DNA of 64,000 bases from Lepisosteus oculatus. Its lineage: Eukaryota; Chordata; Actinopteri; Semionotiformes; Lepisosteidae. The notes under the pieces are model-generated. The model was not told the DNA's origin. It saw only the letters and a list, made by a program, of their open reading frames with translations, and searched no databases. Shown one piece after another: positions 25,047-36,566 of this stretch. Location of the stretch: positions 38,754,979 to 38,818,978 of the forward strand of contig NC_090704.1 of NCBI RefSeq assembly GCF_040954835.1. The letters run 5' to 3'. The stretch's first letter is position 1, and every line of letters begins with the position of its first letter. The position numbers and the translations under genes are program-made.

Positions 25047-28000
25047 AGATAGTAATAATTGCCAAATGCAAACTCACTGGTCCCAGATCAGCATAAGACC
25101 TGGATTTTCTTATGTTATTTCAGTTAAACAAATCTAGCTCTAACATGTCTGTGAAATCAGTCATAAATGTATCAGTTTTACCAGTGGTAAAACCTCACAG
25201 ACCCTTATTATCACTAATCTTGGATTACCTGATGCTTAATTAAATTTAATTGATGGTTGGAACCACTCCACAGTGCAGATTATATGTTTATTACTTGCAA
25301 ACAAGCATTTCTAAATTGTGATCTGCAAAAAAAGGATCTTATAAATGCCCTACAAAATGAACCTCAATAAAGCAAAATTTGCTACTTACTGTACACATTA
25401 AAGGAATCAATCATGCACTAGCTGATGCTAGACTTTTACACTATGCTTGGACTACGTACTGTATGTATTGACCAAATGTTATCAAATGTTTTAGATAATC
25501 TTTATTAAATTAGGTTATTTACATTTAATGTAGACTGAGTTTGGAGGAGCTAGCTAGAAAAGTCTGTTTAATAGTGTACTCGTGAAACAAGGGAACACTT
25601 CTAACTGCAGGCTGTTGACAGTCATAAAATGTTTTCTGATGTTTGGTTTAACTTTGGACTTTGTGGTAATACTTTATTTCAAAGCTCTTTTTAAATAAGA
25701 CATTAAATATGAATTACCCCTTAATAGTTTACATATGGCACAATGAAGATGGTTTTGTCAGGTGTTATTTAATAGTAACTTCCTTACAAATTTAACATAG
25801 CTGTAAGGTTGTGTATAGTGGCTGGTTCAGTTTCCATGTTTTAATACTGGATGCATGTGTTGGGTATTAATATTGACTGCAGCTTAGAAAGCTCCTTTTG
25901 GAACTGAAGATAAGATTAATCATAATCTAATGATTTTAAAGTGTTTGATAGAACTCTTGTGGTACTCGCATAAGAATACAACAATGAAAGTAAATTATTA
26001 CTTCTTTCTTTCCTGTGGTCACAAGAGGTTTTCAAAATGTCACTCTATGTTTGCTGTACAATTAGAAGGTGCAAACCTTTAGGGAACAGTATTTCATGTC
26101 CTTCTAAATGTCCTCTAAACTTTTTCTGCAAGTGGTTTCTCAGCTAAGATTACAGTCTGCTGAACTCTTTATCAGTTATCCTCTGTTACAGGGTCCAGAC
26201 CACTTTGCTTATCTGTTATCATTATAGGTCGAATGTCAGCTTAGTTAAGTGTGTGCTCGGCCATTCAAATTCAATTGACCTGAGAGAAAGCATTTTTTGC
26301 TGAAGTAGTTTCTCTCGTGAAAACTTACACCTCTTAAACTAGTGAATGCACTTTTTCACTTGTGCAAGTTATAGGACGTACTGAATGACTAACGTCTTAA
26401 GGCATTTGCAGAGCAACTAAAATGCTCACTGTACTCTTGTCTGTATAATGCATGGTTTTAGAATTACCACAAGATGGAGTCCTTTTACATTATGTGTTTA
26501 AAGGCAGACACAGAAGTAAGGAGATTCACATTTTCATTAAACGGGAGAAATCCCTGTCCATAAGCCTTGGGCATTACTTACCACTGTGTAAAATCTAATT
26601 TTACAAGAGATTGTAATGTTTTACTTTGGATATTTAAATTTTTATATTTAAATTAATTAATATTTAAATTAAGCTTGTTTAACATTGGTGCTCTGTTAAA
26701 ATATTTTATGACTTTTTTGTTGTACCAACAAACTTTTCAGGAAACAAAAAAAGACAGTAATAGTTATAATCTGGAATAGTATCTTTTTTCAAACTTTTGT
26801 GTTTCTCTTTTCTTATAAAAGAAAGCTCTCTTGGTGTAATTTATCCTGTGTATTATTTTTTTTTCTAACATTGTAGACAGTTCTACTTTTTTACAGTTGA
26901 CAGAGTAGTCAATCAGAAATTCATACATTTTCTTTCTTAAAAAAAGAACTTGTTTATGAAAACTGGACAAATTGGAGCCTTAAGAAGCTGATGATTTAAA
27001 ATGAATTGTAAAGCCAGCTGGTTAGTGGCCCTTGAGGTCAAGAATTAGTCACTGATGTGCAGTATATGTAACATGATACTGGGCTCATTGTAGAAGTCTA
27101 CTGATTTTACAGGCAACAGAGACATCTCCAGGTACATTTCTGAATTGCATCATTTTCAAGAGCACCTGTACTGTCAAACACAAAAGTCCCGTTGTTATAA
27201 CTTGCAAAAAGTACACAGACTGATACAATAAAGTTCAGAATACAAATTCAGAAACTAGTTGTGAATGAGCATAACAATACCAGAAAGACGTTTTTTCATA
27301 TAGCTTATGCTTTAATTGTATTAGTTTTATTTTACATTTATCTTGACTATAAAGATGGAATTTTAAAGGGAAAATGTACTACAACTAATTATAATCTGTA
27401 TTTATTCAGGATATAGAAAGAGCACAATGACTGGTTGGGTTTCTGCCTGAGCTCTTAGTGGCTCAACTGAATCAATTATTAACTAAATTAATTTTAATTA
27501 CATTTAAAAACATTTCTAAAGCTAATTTTGTGAAGAGCTTGGTTTCCCTACCTAAATGCAGTACTGTGGCTTTCCTGGGCCAGGACTGAGGATTAGTTAT
27601 AGGTGATATCATACAATGGCTTTAAATGATCTCTGTGTGTTTTCCTATTTAGAATGCATGTGCTACAGTATGTGTTCAAGGCAAGAAATAACTGAGATTT
27701 TCTTAAACATATTTTTCATTATTTTTCATTTGTACCCCTTATACCCCCTCTCAAATATTAATCTGTAACAGAATTAAGTTGTCACTATGTAAAAAATGGA
27801 AACTATGCAGTTAATAACTAGATTAATAATAACACCACTTGCGTTATAGAGCTTATAGAATCACGATGTCATTAGACAACCCATAAAACATATATATATA
27901 TGAAAGTCAGGAAATTGTAAAGAATATTGACTAAAATATCAAGAAAGGCAATTTACAAGTACAATTGTGATGAAATGTGTAAATACTCTGGAACAGGGCA

Positions 28001-28277
28001 ATTGTAGCAGTTTGTTCAGACAATCCCTTTTTAAGATGTAATAAAGTGTAATATGAAATTTTAAACACTGACTTAACCTTGGCTTAGTGAACAATATAAG
28101 ACCTGACCATAAGGATGAAATTATTGGAATACTAATTTTTCTGCATGAACAGGGAGCCAGGGAGCTGCAGCAAGAGTGATAATGAGAAGGAGAGTCACCT
28201 GCAGACATTCCCGATAGTGGGCAAGGTTAGGGGTTGACCTCACCGGTTTTCATGCAAAACTCCAATTACACAACTGG
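25047..28277. other. no gene recognised
   Basis: AT-rich DNA. A nearly self-complementary run of ATTTAAAT and TTAATTAA words lies at about 26,631-26,675, and a short TA repeat at about 27,891-27,901. Confidence 0.5.
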
Positions 28278-28440
28278 GCCGCAAAGTCATGTAGCAGTTA
28301 ATGTTGCTGTCTCACAATACTAGGATACTGGTTTTAATTCCAAGCTGGAGCACCTTGTATGCGCAGGTTTCATGTTCCACCGATTTAAGGTTTTCCTCAC
28401 AACTCCCAGAGACATGTTGCTGTTACTATACTTAATTTCC
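28278..28440 (+). mobile_element. V-SINE-like fragment, decayed
   Basis: TGTAGCAGTTAATGTTGCTG, ACTGGTTTTAATTCCAAGCT, CGCAGGTTTCATGTTC and CTCCCAGAGACATGTTGCTG keep the order of the SINE's head and middle, but it is heavily mutated and its end is not clear. Confidence 0.5.
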
Positions 28441-31400
28441 TGATCCACAATGTGCAGGAGTGGTACCCCTCTCTCATTAATCCACCCTGTTTGCAGTAAC
28501 TCTACTATAATGCAACCATAATTGGGATAAGGTTAAAATGAAGAATGTATTTGCCTATGGGGTGATGAACTCCATTCTCTGGGTAGCTATTCATTGGAGC
28601 TCTTATATAACTGAATTCTTTATATAATACAACCAATCAATTTCCTTTTCAGTATCATGTAACTGCAGGTACCCAGCTTTAAATTGTATATAATTAATTA
28701 AAATAAAACAAAGCATTCTGAATGCAAACAAAGCATGCAGAAGAAGACATGCAATGTTAAAGATGCATGTTGATACAATTTCTGATCATTCTGTATCTGT
28801 CTGAATAATGTGAGGAATGTGAAATATTTTAAAGTTTTTTATTGCAAATTATTTGCTAACATAAAAACCATGTGGTGTAAATTATCCATCTCTTATATAT
28901 GTAAACCAAGTATTTTTTCCACTTGTCAAGAGTTTTCAAATAAAAAAAAATAATGGTGCTTAATTTGTCAGCTGTCATGTTCTCTCACTGGGGCAGTCAT
29001 GATCTTTTAAATAAGGTGTTGTTCCTTTAAGTTTTGTGAATCCAGCAGTATGTCATTGGTTTTGTGTCTGAACACGCACAGCACTGTGTACACGAAAGCA
29101 AAATCATGCACTAGTTTCATAGATCAGGTTAGCACTAATTTTGAGATTAGAGTAGTTGATGTAAAGAATAATCTGATGTACAGAAACTATTTTCAGATTC
29201 TTGGGTAGGGGTGAGAAAAAGTAGATTTATATTAATATATTCTAATAGTTTGAAAACCACTGGTATCATGTCTTCCATTCCCACTTTGCGGTCTAGTATT
29301 TTATTTGACTTAGGACAATTTTGCTGACCATACGAACAACACGTAAAATGTCATACTTCAGGCTGTAATATATTCATTTTTACTAAGTAGCCTGCATAAA
29401 AAGTTATGGCTTGGCAAAGTCCCATGTATATGAACATTCTGATAAGTGATAATAATGAAACATGCATTTTAAGGTAATGGGGGGGGTTATAAAATATGCA
29501 TTGTCAAACTGATATCTGCAATTCAATGTGACCTCAGACTTAATACTAGAATACCTATTAATATGAGCAGATGTTACAACACAGCACACTTTAAATCACA
29601 CAAAGAGAGAAACCCACTTATGAAAGTACTATTTATTAAGGTTAATAAAAATATTGAACAATAAAAAGACCTGAAGCACCTTGCTATTCTTTTTCAAATA
29701 AATAGTGTCTAGATACAGTCTTCACTCTAAACATAAACTTAATGGAGAAGAAGCACCTCTAGAAAAGGCAGGTACAAACGTGAACTGAAACATCTATCAG
29801 ACCTGCAGATTTATAACTCCAGTCTCTTTGCAGGCTTAGGTGATTATGCATCCAGAACTCCTGCAGCTCATATAAGCAACGTTTCACAGTTTCTGTGGTT
29901 CAGGTTATACGGATGTTCTCGCTCTTTTGCCCTTCCTACTGTACATGTATGAGATAGCGGGTCGACCAGAATAACAACCTTTGCACCAAGCCCACATTTG
30001 CAAAGATTTTTCTACAGTCCCAGTTTTATTTTAAAATCCAAAACCCTAAACAAACATTCCTACTTTCTACATCTTCGTTGGTTATTACAGTTTCACCAAC
30101 TGCAAATTGAAGACCTGCTGCTGAGTTTCAGATCTCCTGAGTGCCCTTATGGTAAAGCAACAAGGAGCAAAGTGATCTGTATCTCCTAAAAAATATTAAC
30201 ACCACCCCTTAGGATAGATGGTGAAGCAACTCTGCTTTGTGTTCAGTTTGTCAGAACTGTAATAATACTTTTCCAGTTTTATACATTTATCCATACATGG
30301 ACTTTCAAGAAATGTAAAAGCTCATCAAACCTGGTAGTCAGCATATCTGTTGTACATATGTAAGGTTTGCTGACTCCAAAGCCTGGTCACATCTGTATTT
30401 ACAGCTAAGTAAAGACATCATCACTTTCCGAGTGCCTGCTGGCAAAAACTCGATTCTCTGACAAGAAATGGAATGGCATCATTTCCTTACTCTGCTTTGC
30501 ATTGAGGCTGTCAGATTACTTTTCGACAGAATAAAGAAATAGTAGCTAGATGAGTTCAACGCATTTCCTGCATCACTCTTTCCCCACTCGTGAGCAGCAG
30601 AAAGACTAATATTCTATAGTCTGCTACTTATCATTAGCTGGTGCATCACTGTAAAACTGGTTACATTCTGTACACAGAACTCAAGATGATACACACTTGA
30701 ACATAGACTTATCTTTCAAGAGGTGTCAGCTGAATTGTGGTGCAGAGGCTGTTTTCTGTGTTCTTTTTTATGATTTTTCTGTTCAACCAATTACTTAATG
30801 TATGAAAGACAGCTAACTTTATCTACTTTTATAAACAGCGATTCAGTCACATCGTTCTCCTGAATGAATGGTTCTGGATTTTTGTAATCAATTCTATTGT
30901 TTTCCATTACTATCCCCCACCCCATATATACACTTTACAACTGCATTTAATACATGACTTTTTCTAAATGCTGTTTTCAGTAACACTGTCCTTCAGTGTG
31001 TAGCAGAGATGAAATACAAAATAGGGCCTGATTGACTGACTGCAGCTTCAATCCCCTTATCAAATTTGAGATAGTTTGCTTGCAATCGCTGAAGAATAGC
31101 AAGCTGTTCTAACAATGCTAAATTGTTCACACAAGCATTCACATTCAAAGTAATTTCTCTTTCATGCACAAATTCTGTAAAGCTCCTCCATCTACATCAC
31201 ATCAATCCCAACTGTATGCTCCTTATAGCACGTAAAAAGACAAACAAATCTATTTTAACAGCCTTATACCAATACTGATAGTAATAATCCTAATCTATTT
31301 GTAACCTTCTAAATTGTGATTTACTATAGGTGCTTTATATGACATGCATACACATTTTCTTCATAATCAAGGCACATGTCTACAATGCACCTCACTGATT

Positions 31401-31448
31401 ACATCATGTCAATAGAGTAAAAGGCCATTGTGTCAACATAAAAAAATA
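28441..31448. other. no gene recognised
   Basis: Nothing is identified. If CBX2 transcripts run past both copies of the duplication, the right edge could be just beyond their end. No chromodomain or other CBX8 sequence is present. Confidence 0.45.
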
Positions 31449-33920
31449 CAACACTGTACATTTTTTATTTCCCTGTTTGGCCTAGAAACAGGATTTAGTA
31501 TATATTACAGTACTAATGTTACACATTTGTGCAGAAAATTTTGGTCATGAAGAATTATGAGGAGACAGTTAAGAAATCTCTCTTTTCTAATTCTGCTGTC
31601 ATTTAAATGCTGCATCTGTCCACTCCTTTAACTTATCCAGCCATTATTTTTTCTGCACTTCTGTCTCAATTATTTTAAACTTAAAAGGTAAATCACATTT
31701 TGAGACAGATGCTTACAGAAAGTGTGTTTATGTGAGAGATTTCATGAACTGTTCAACATAATTTGCTTTACAAAAGCTTGCTAATACATTAAGTATGGAA
31801 AGGAAGTGCCAAAAAGCACTTAACAAAAGTTTGTCATGCAAAATGATAGTAACATTGAAGGTCCATTGAAATGTATACCTGTTTAGCATTTTGTTGCGTT
31901 TTAAGCTCAAATGGATTGTTCACATTTAAAAAATCCCACAGTCTGCCAAAGGTGTTCAGTTTCCCCTGACATTTCCCTTTTCCAAATATTCCACATATCC
32001 TCCAGTGTAGCAGATACACTGTATCCTTGTGTACAGTATGTATGTGAGAACAAAGTTCACACCATTTCAAACTTTGCAATAAAAAAGTCTCTAATGGCCT
32101 TTCACCACAGTTAGGAAAGGAAAAGACATGCATTTTGTTTTGTATCAAGAGATTTTCTTTGTAGTCCCACTGTTCTTTAGAATGCCCATGTGACCTTTCC
32201 ACTTTTGCAGGAATAATGAGGAAAGTATCCAGCAAGACTGAGTTGTAAAGCACCTTGAATAGGTAAACAAACAAGCGATTGGTAGTCAATGTCCTTCCTT
32301 GTCTTTAAATAAGAGTGTAGAGAATAGGTAACTAATGCATTGCTTTGACAAATATTTCCAGCAATGCTGTTTCTCCAGGGTTATGCTAATATTTGTGAAA
32401 CTCGTGAAGACAGAGGACATATAAAACCAATCAAGTTTTTGGTAATCTTGTTTGTTGGTTTGGTTGTGTTTTAGACTTAACCACCAACATTTCGTTCATT
32501 GGTACAGCAGTCTGATCTAGAAAACGTTTTCAACACCACCATCACACGACAAGAACAAAACCACTGCTTCAAATACTCTGAGAAGTTTGTGCTCTTGTTC
32601 AGTTTAAATATTACCAGTTATAAGACAATAATGGTGGTCCCTGGGGTGTAAAAGGCAAGTTCTGGAACGAACAAATGCCCCCAAATCTGAGAAAAAACAT
32701 CATCCAGGGCTGATGAGAAACGTGATAGTCTCACAGAAATTTGAAATCAAGTAGTTACCAGACATTTCATTCTATTCCAAGACTACTTCAAGAATAAACG
32801 GGTTCCTTATCTTGTCACATGTTTAAAAGAAGTATCACTTTGTCAGGATAGATTGAAGAGCTTTTGTTTACTTACAGACCCAAGGAATAAAGCATAAAAA
32901 GTTCACGTAAACTGTGTAATAGTGACACAAAGGTATAGATGCATATATTTCAAGGTTCAGGTTTACACAGGGTTTTGGAAGCAGACTGGAATTTGCATAA
33001 AATGATTTGTACATGTTTGTTTCGTTTTCTAATTCATTCATGATTTTTTAGGATTTGGCAGATTTTAATCAGATATTCTGGGTCCAGGATTTCTGTAGTA
33101 ACATTGGTCATCAGGATAAGGTGTTTTCAAGAAGAGCTGCAGGTGAATCCAGGCTTTCAAGGACTCCTACAAACACACACATTTCTAAATTGAAAACATC
33201 ATCTGAAAATCTGGCCATTTCTAAATGTAACCTATCAGATCAACACAAACCTTTAAGCCTGTGGTCAAACTGTCTTTCCAGCAGAAAGAACAAAAAATCG
33301 GGAATATGCAAAAGTTAGAAGCAACTGACTCTTCCAGAAAAATGCACTTTATAAACATTCTGTAGAACATTTGCCTGTTTTACAAAGTTTTAAAAAATGT
33401 TTGCATGTAACCTACAAGCCATCGCAATGTATTTAGATTTAATTATTAAGGTCTACTTCAGGTTAGTAGTGTTTTTTAATCAATTAATTTGAGTTTTAAA
33501 ATTATTTGCAAACTTTTTGGGCTGGTGTAATTTCCTTTTGAATCATTACAAACAGCGGGAAGAGCATATATAAGCTTAAAAACTAAGGGATTTTAGGAAA
33601 GAGCAGTATTAAAAGACATTTGGAAGAAAAATATCTAGAATAATTGGAAAAGGAACCTTAATTACTTCTGAAACATCTGAATACAGTTGAGATCACAACA
33701 CAGAAAAATGTTTTAAGCATTTCTGGGAATTCTCAAAAATGTATCAAAGAAGGACTTTTGGGAACTACAGGTCTGCCTTGGAAAAATATTTTGATTCTTA
33801 ATTTCCCTTTGTTCTCTATCAGTAAAAAGGATGAAGAGATGAATACTATAAACAAAAAGTGCAAAGCACAAGATGGAAAAGCTCACAAATATAATTATTA
33901 ATACTTAGATTTGTCACCAC
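31449..33920. repeat. left copy of a 2.48-kb direct tandem duplication
   Basis: From AACACTGTAC to CTTAGATTTGTCACCAC this stretch is repeated immediately downstream. Positions correspond with an offset of 2471 at the very start and 2483 over the rest. Every part compared by eye is the same, and the longest reading frames are letter-for-letter equal. No known gene or transposon is recognised in the unit. It lies on the 3' side of CBX2. Confidence 0.95.
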
Positions 33921-36403
33921 AACACTGTACATTTTTTATTTCCCTGTTTGGCCTAGAAACAGGCCTAGAAACAGGATTTAGTATATATTACAGTACTAAT
34001 GTTACACATTTGTGCAGAAAATTTTGGTCATGAAGAATTATGAGGAGACAGTTAAGAAATCTCTCTTTTCTAATTCTGCTGTCATTTAAATGCTGCATCT
34101 GTCCACTCCTTTAACTTATCCAGCCATTATTTTTTCTGCACTTCTGTCTCAATTATTTTAAACTTAAAAGGTAAATCACATTTTGAGACAGATGCTTACA
34201 GAAAGTGTGTTTATGTGAGAGATTTCATGAACTGTTCAACATAATTTGCTTTACAAAAGCTTGCTAATACATTAAGTATGGAAAGGAAGTGCCAAAAAGC
34301 ACTTAACAAAAGTTTGTCATGCAAAATGATAGTAACATTGAAGGTCCATTGAAATGTATACCTGTTTAGCATTTTGTTGCGTTTTAAGCTCAAATGGATT
34401 GTTCACATTTAAAAAATCCCACAGTCTGCCAAAGGTGTTCAGTTTCCCCTGACATTTCCCTTTTCCAAATATTCCACATATCCTCCAGTGTAGCAGATAC
34501 ACTGTATCCTTGTGTACAGTATGTATGTGAGAACAAAGTTCACACCATTTCAAACTTTGCAATAAAAAAGTCTCTAATGGCCTTTCACCACAGTTAGGAA
34601 AGGAAAAGACATGCATTTTGTTTTGTATCAAGAGATTTTCTTTGTAGTCCCACTGTTCTTTAGAATGCCCATGTGACCTTTCCACTTTTGCAGGAATAAT
34701 GAGGAAAGTATCCAGCAAGACTGAGTTGTAAAGCACCTTGAATAGGTAAACAAACAAGCGATTGGTAGTCAATGTCCTTCCTTGTCTTTAAATAAGAGTG
34801 TAGAGAATAGGTAACTAATGCATTGCTTTGACAAATATTTCCAGCAATGCTGTTTCTCCAGGGTTATGCTAATATTTGTGAAACTCGTGAAGACAGAGGA
34901 CATATAAAACCAATCAAGTTTTTGGTAATCTTGTTTGTTGGTTTGGTTGTGTTTTAGACTTAACCACCAACATTTCGTTCATTGGTACAGCAGTCTGATC
35001 TAGAAAACGTTTTCAACACCACCATCACACGACAAGAACAAAACCACTGCTTCAAATACTCTGAGAAGTTTGTGCTCTTGTTCAGTTTAAATATTACCAG
35101 TTATAAGACAATAATGGTGGTCCCTGGGGTGTAAAAGGCAAGTTCTGGAACGAACAAATGCCCCCAAATCTGAGAAAAAACATCATCCAGGGCTGATGAG
35201 AAACGTGATAGTCTCACAGAAATTTGAAATCAAGTAGTTACCAGACATTTCATTCTATTCCAAGACTACTTCAAGAATAAACGGGTTCCTTATCTTGTCA
35301 CATGTTTAAAAGAAGTATCACTTTGTCAGGATAGATTGAAGAGCTTTTGTTTACTTACAGACCCAAGGAATAAAGCATAAAAAGTTCACGTAAACTGTGT
35401 AATAGTGACACAAAGGTATAGATGCATATATTTCAAGGTTCAGGTTTACACAGGGTTTTGGAAGCAGACTGGAATTTGCATAAAATGATTTGTACATGTT
35501 TGTTTCGTTTTCTAATTCATTCATGATTTTTTAGGATTTGGCAGATTTTAATCAGATATTCTGGGTCCAGGATTTCTGTAGTAACATTGGTCATCAGGAT
35601 AAGGTGTTTTCAAGAAGAGCTGCAGGTGAATCCAGGCTTTCAAGGACTCCTACAAACACACACATTTCTAAATTGAAAACATCATCTGAAAATCTGGCCA
35701 TTTCTAAATGTAACCTATCAGATCAACACAAACCTTTAAGCCTGTGGTCAAACTGTCTTTCCAGCAGAAAGAACAAAAAATCGGGAATATGCAAAAGTTA
35801 GAAGCAACTGACTCTTCCAGAAAAATGCACTTTATAAACATTCTGTAGAACATTTGCCTGTTTTACAAAGTTTTAAAAAATGTTTGCATGTAACCTACAA
35901 GCCATCGCAATGTATTTAGATTTAATTATTAAGGTCTACTTCAGGTTAGTAGTGTTTTTTAATCAATTAATTTGAGTTTTAAAATTATTTGCAAACTTTT
36001 TGGGCTGGTGTAATTTCCTTTTGAATCATTACAAACAGCGGGAAGAGCATATATAAGCTTAAAAACTAAGGGATTTTAGGAAAGAGCAGTATTAAAAGAC
36101 ATTTGGAAGAAAAATATCTAGAATAATTGGAAAAGGAACCTTAATTACTTCTGAAACATCTGAATACAGTTGAGATCACAACACAGAAAAATGTTTTAAG
36201 CATTTCTGGGAATTCTCAAAAATGTATCAAAGAAGGACTTTTGGGAACTACAGGTCTGCCTTGGAAAAATATTTTGATTCTTAATTTCCCTTTGTTCTCT
36301 ATCAGTAAAAAGGATGAAGAGATGAATACTATAAACAAAAAGTGCAAAGCACAAGATGGAAAAGCTCACAAATATAATTATTAATACTTAGATTTGTCAC
36401 CAC
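33921..36403. repeat. right copy of the 2.48-kb direct tandem duplication
   Basis: This is the second copy, abutting the first at 33920/33921. The only difference found is 12 extra bases near the start, where GCCTAGAAACAG occurs twice in tandem at about 33950-33975. The copy ends at 36403, where a CR1-like tail begins on the CBX2 side. Such high identity means either a very recent duplication or a false duplication in the assembly. Confidence 0.95.
33935..33940 (-). promoter_or_regulatory. candidate CBX2 polyadenylation signal (duplicate at 31464-31469)
   Basis: TTTATT on the plus strand reads AATAAA on the CBX2 strand. In this copy a GTGTTGTGGTG stretch crosses the duplication junction downstream. 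The equivalent hexamer in the left copy (31464-31469) is followed by GTGTTGTATTTTTTT. Either could end a CBX2 transcript. Confidence 0.35.
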
Positions 36404-36404
36404 T

Positions 36405-36458
36405 ACAGCAAACAGGCTAGGTGGGTCAAAAGGCCTCTTCTATTGTGACCTTATAGCT
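36405..36458 (+). mobile_element. CR1-type LINE 3' tail fragment
   Basis: The string AACAGGCTAGGTGGGTCAAA, then AGGCCTCTTCTATTGTGACC, matches the usual 3' end of fish and reptile CR1 elements (aggctngatgggccgaatggcctcctctcgtttgt type). Only the tail is left. It abuts the right end of the tandem duplication and lies about 110 bp downstream of the CBX2 stop. Confidence 0.55.
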
Positions 36459-36566
36459 TATCTCCTCCCCTAAATTCATGTTCTGTTCTTGCTTAACGTC
36501 CCCATGCCTAGGTAGGGTATTTCCAGTTTAATAAAGACAATGGTGAAGAGGTGCCAATCAGCATAT

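Larger units (their letters stand above)
33930..36566 (-). other. cbx2: probable CBX2 3' UTR (extent inferred)
   Basis: After the CBX2 stop the minus strand holds no open coding sequence. The first clear AATAAA hexamer noticed reading away from the stop is at 33935-33940, followed about 15-25 nt on by a GT-rich stretch (GTGTTGTGGTG), the usual make-up of a vertebrate polyadenylation site. That would give a 3' UTR of about 2.6 kb. It would include a CR1 tail at 36405-36458 and nearly all of the right copy of the tandem duplication. This is inference; no transcript evidence is available and AATAAA is common in AT-rich DNA. Confidence 0.4.

Noticed and set aside
26631..26675. AT-rich near-palindrome, possible origin or matrix attachment site
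   Set aside because: Simple AAT/TTA word repetition explains it; no independent signal.
31834..32289. 151-codon minus-strand frame, repeated at 34317-34772
   Set aside because: It occurs twice only because the DNA is duplicated. No signal, domain or codon pattern supports coding, and it falls in the likely CBX2 3' UTR.
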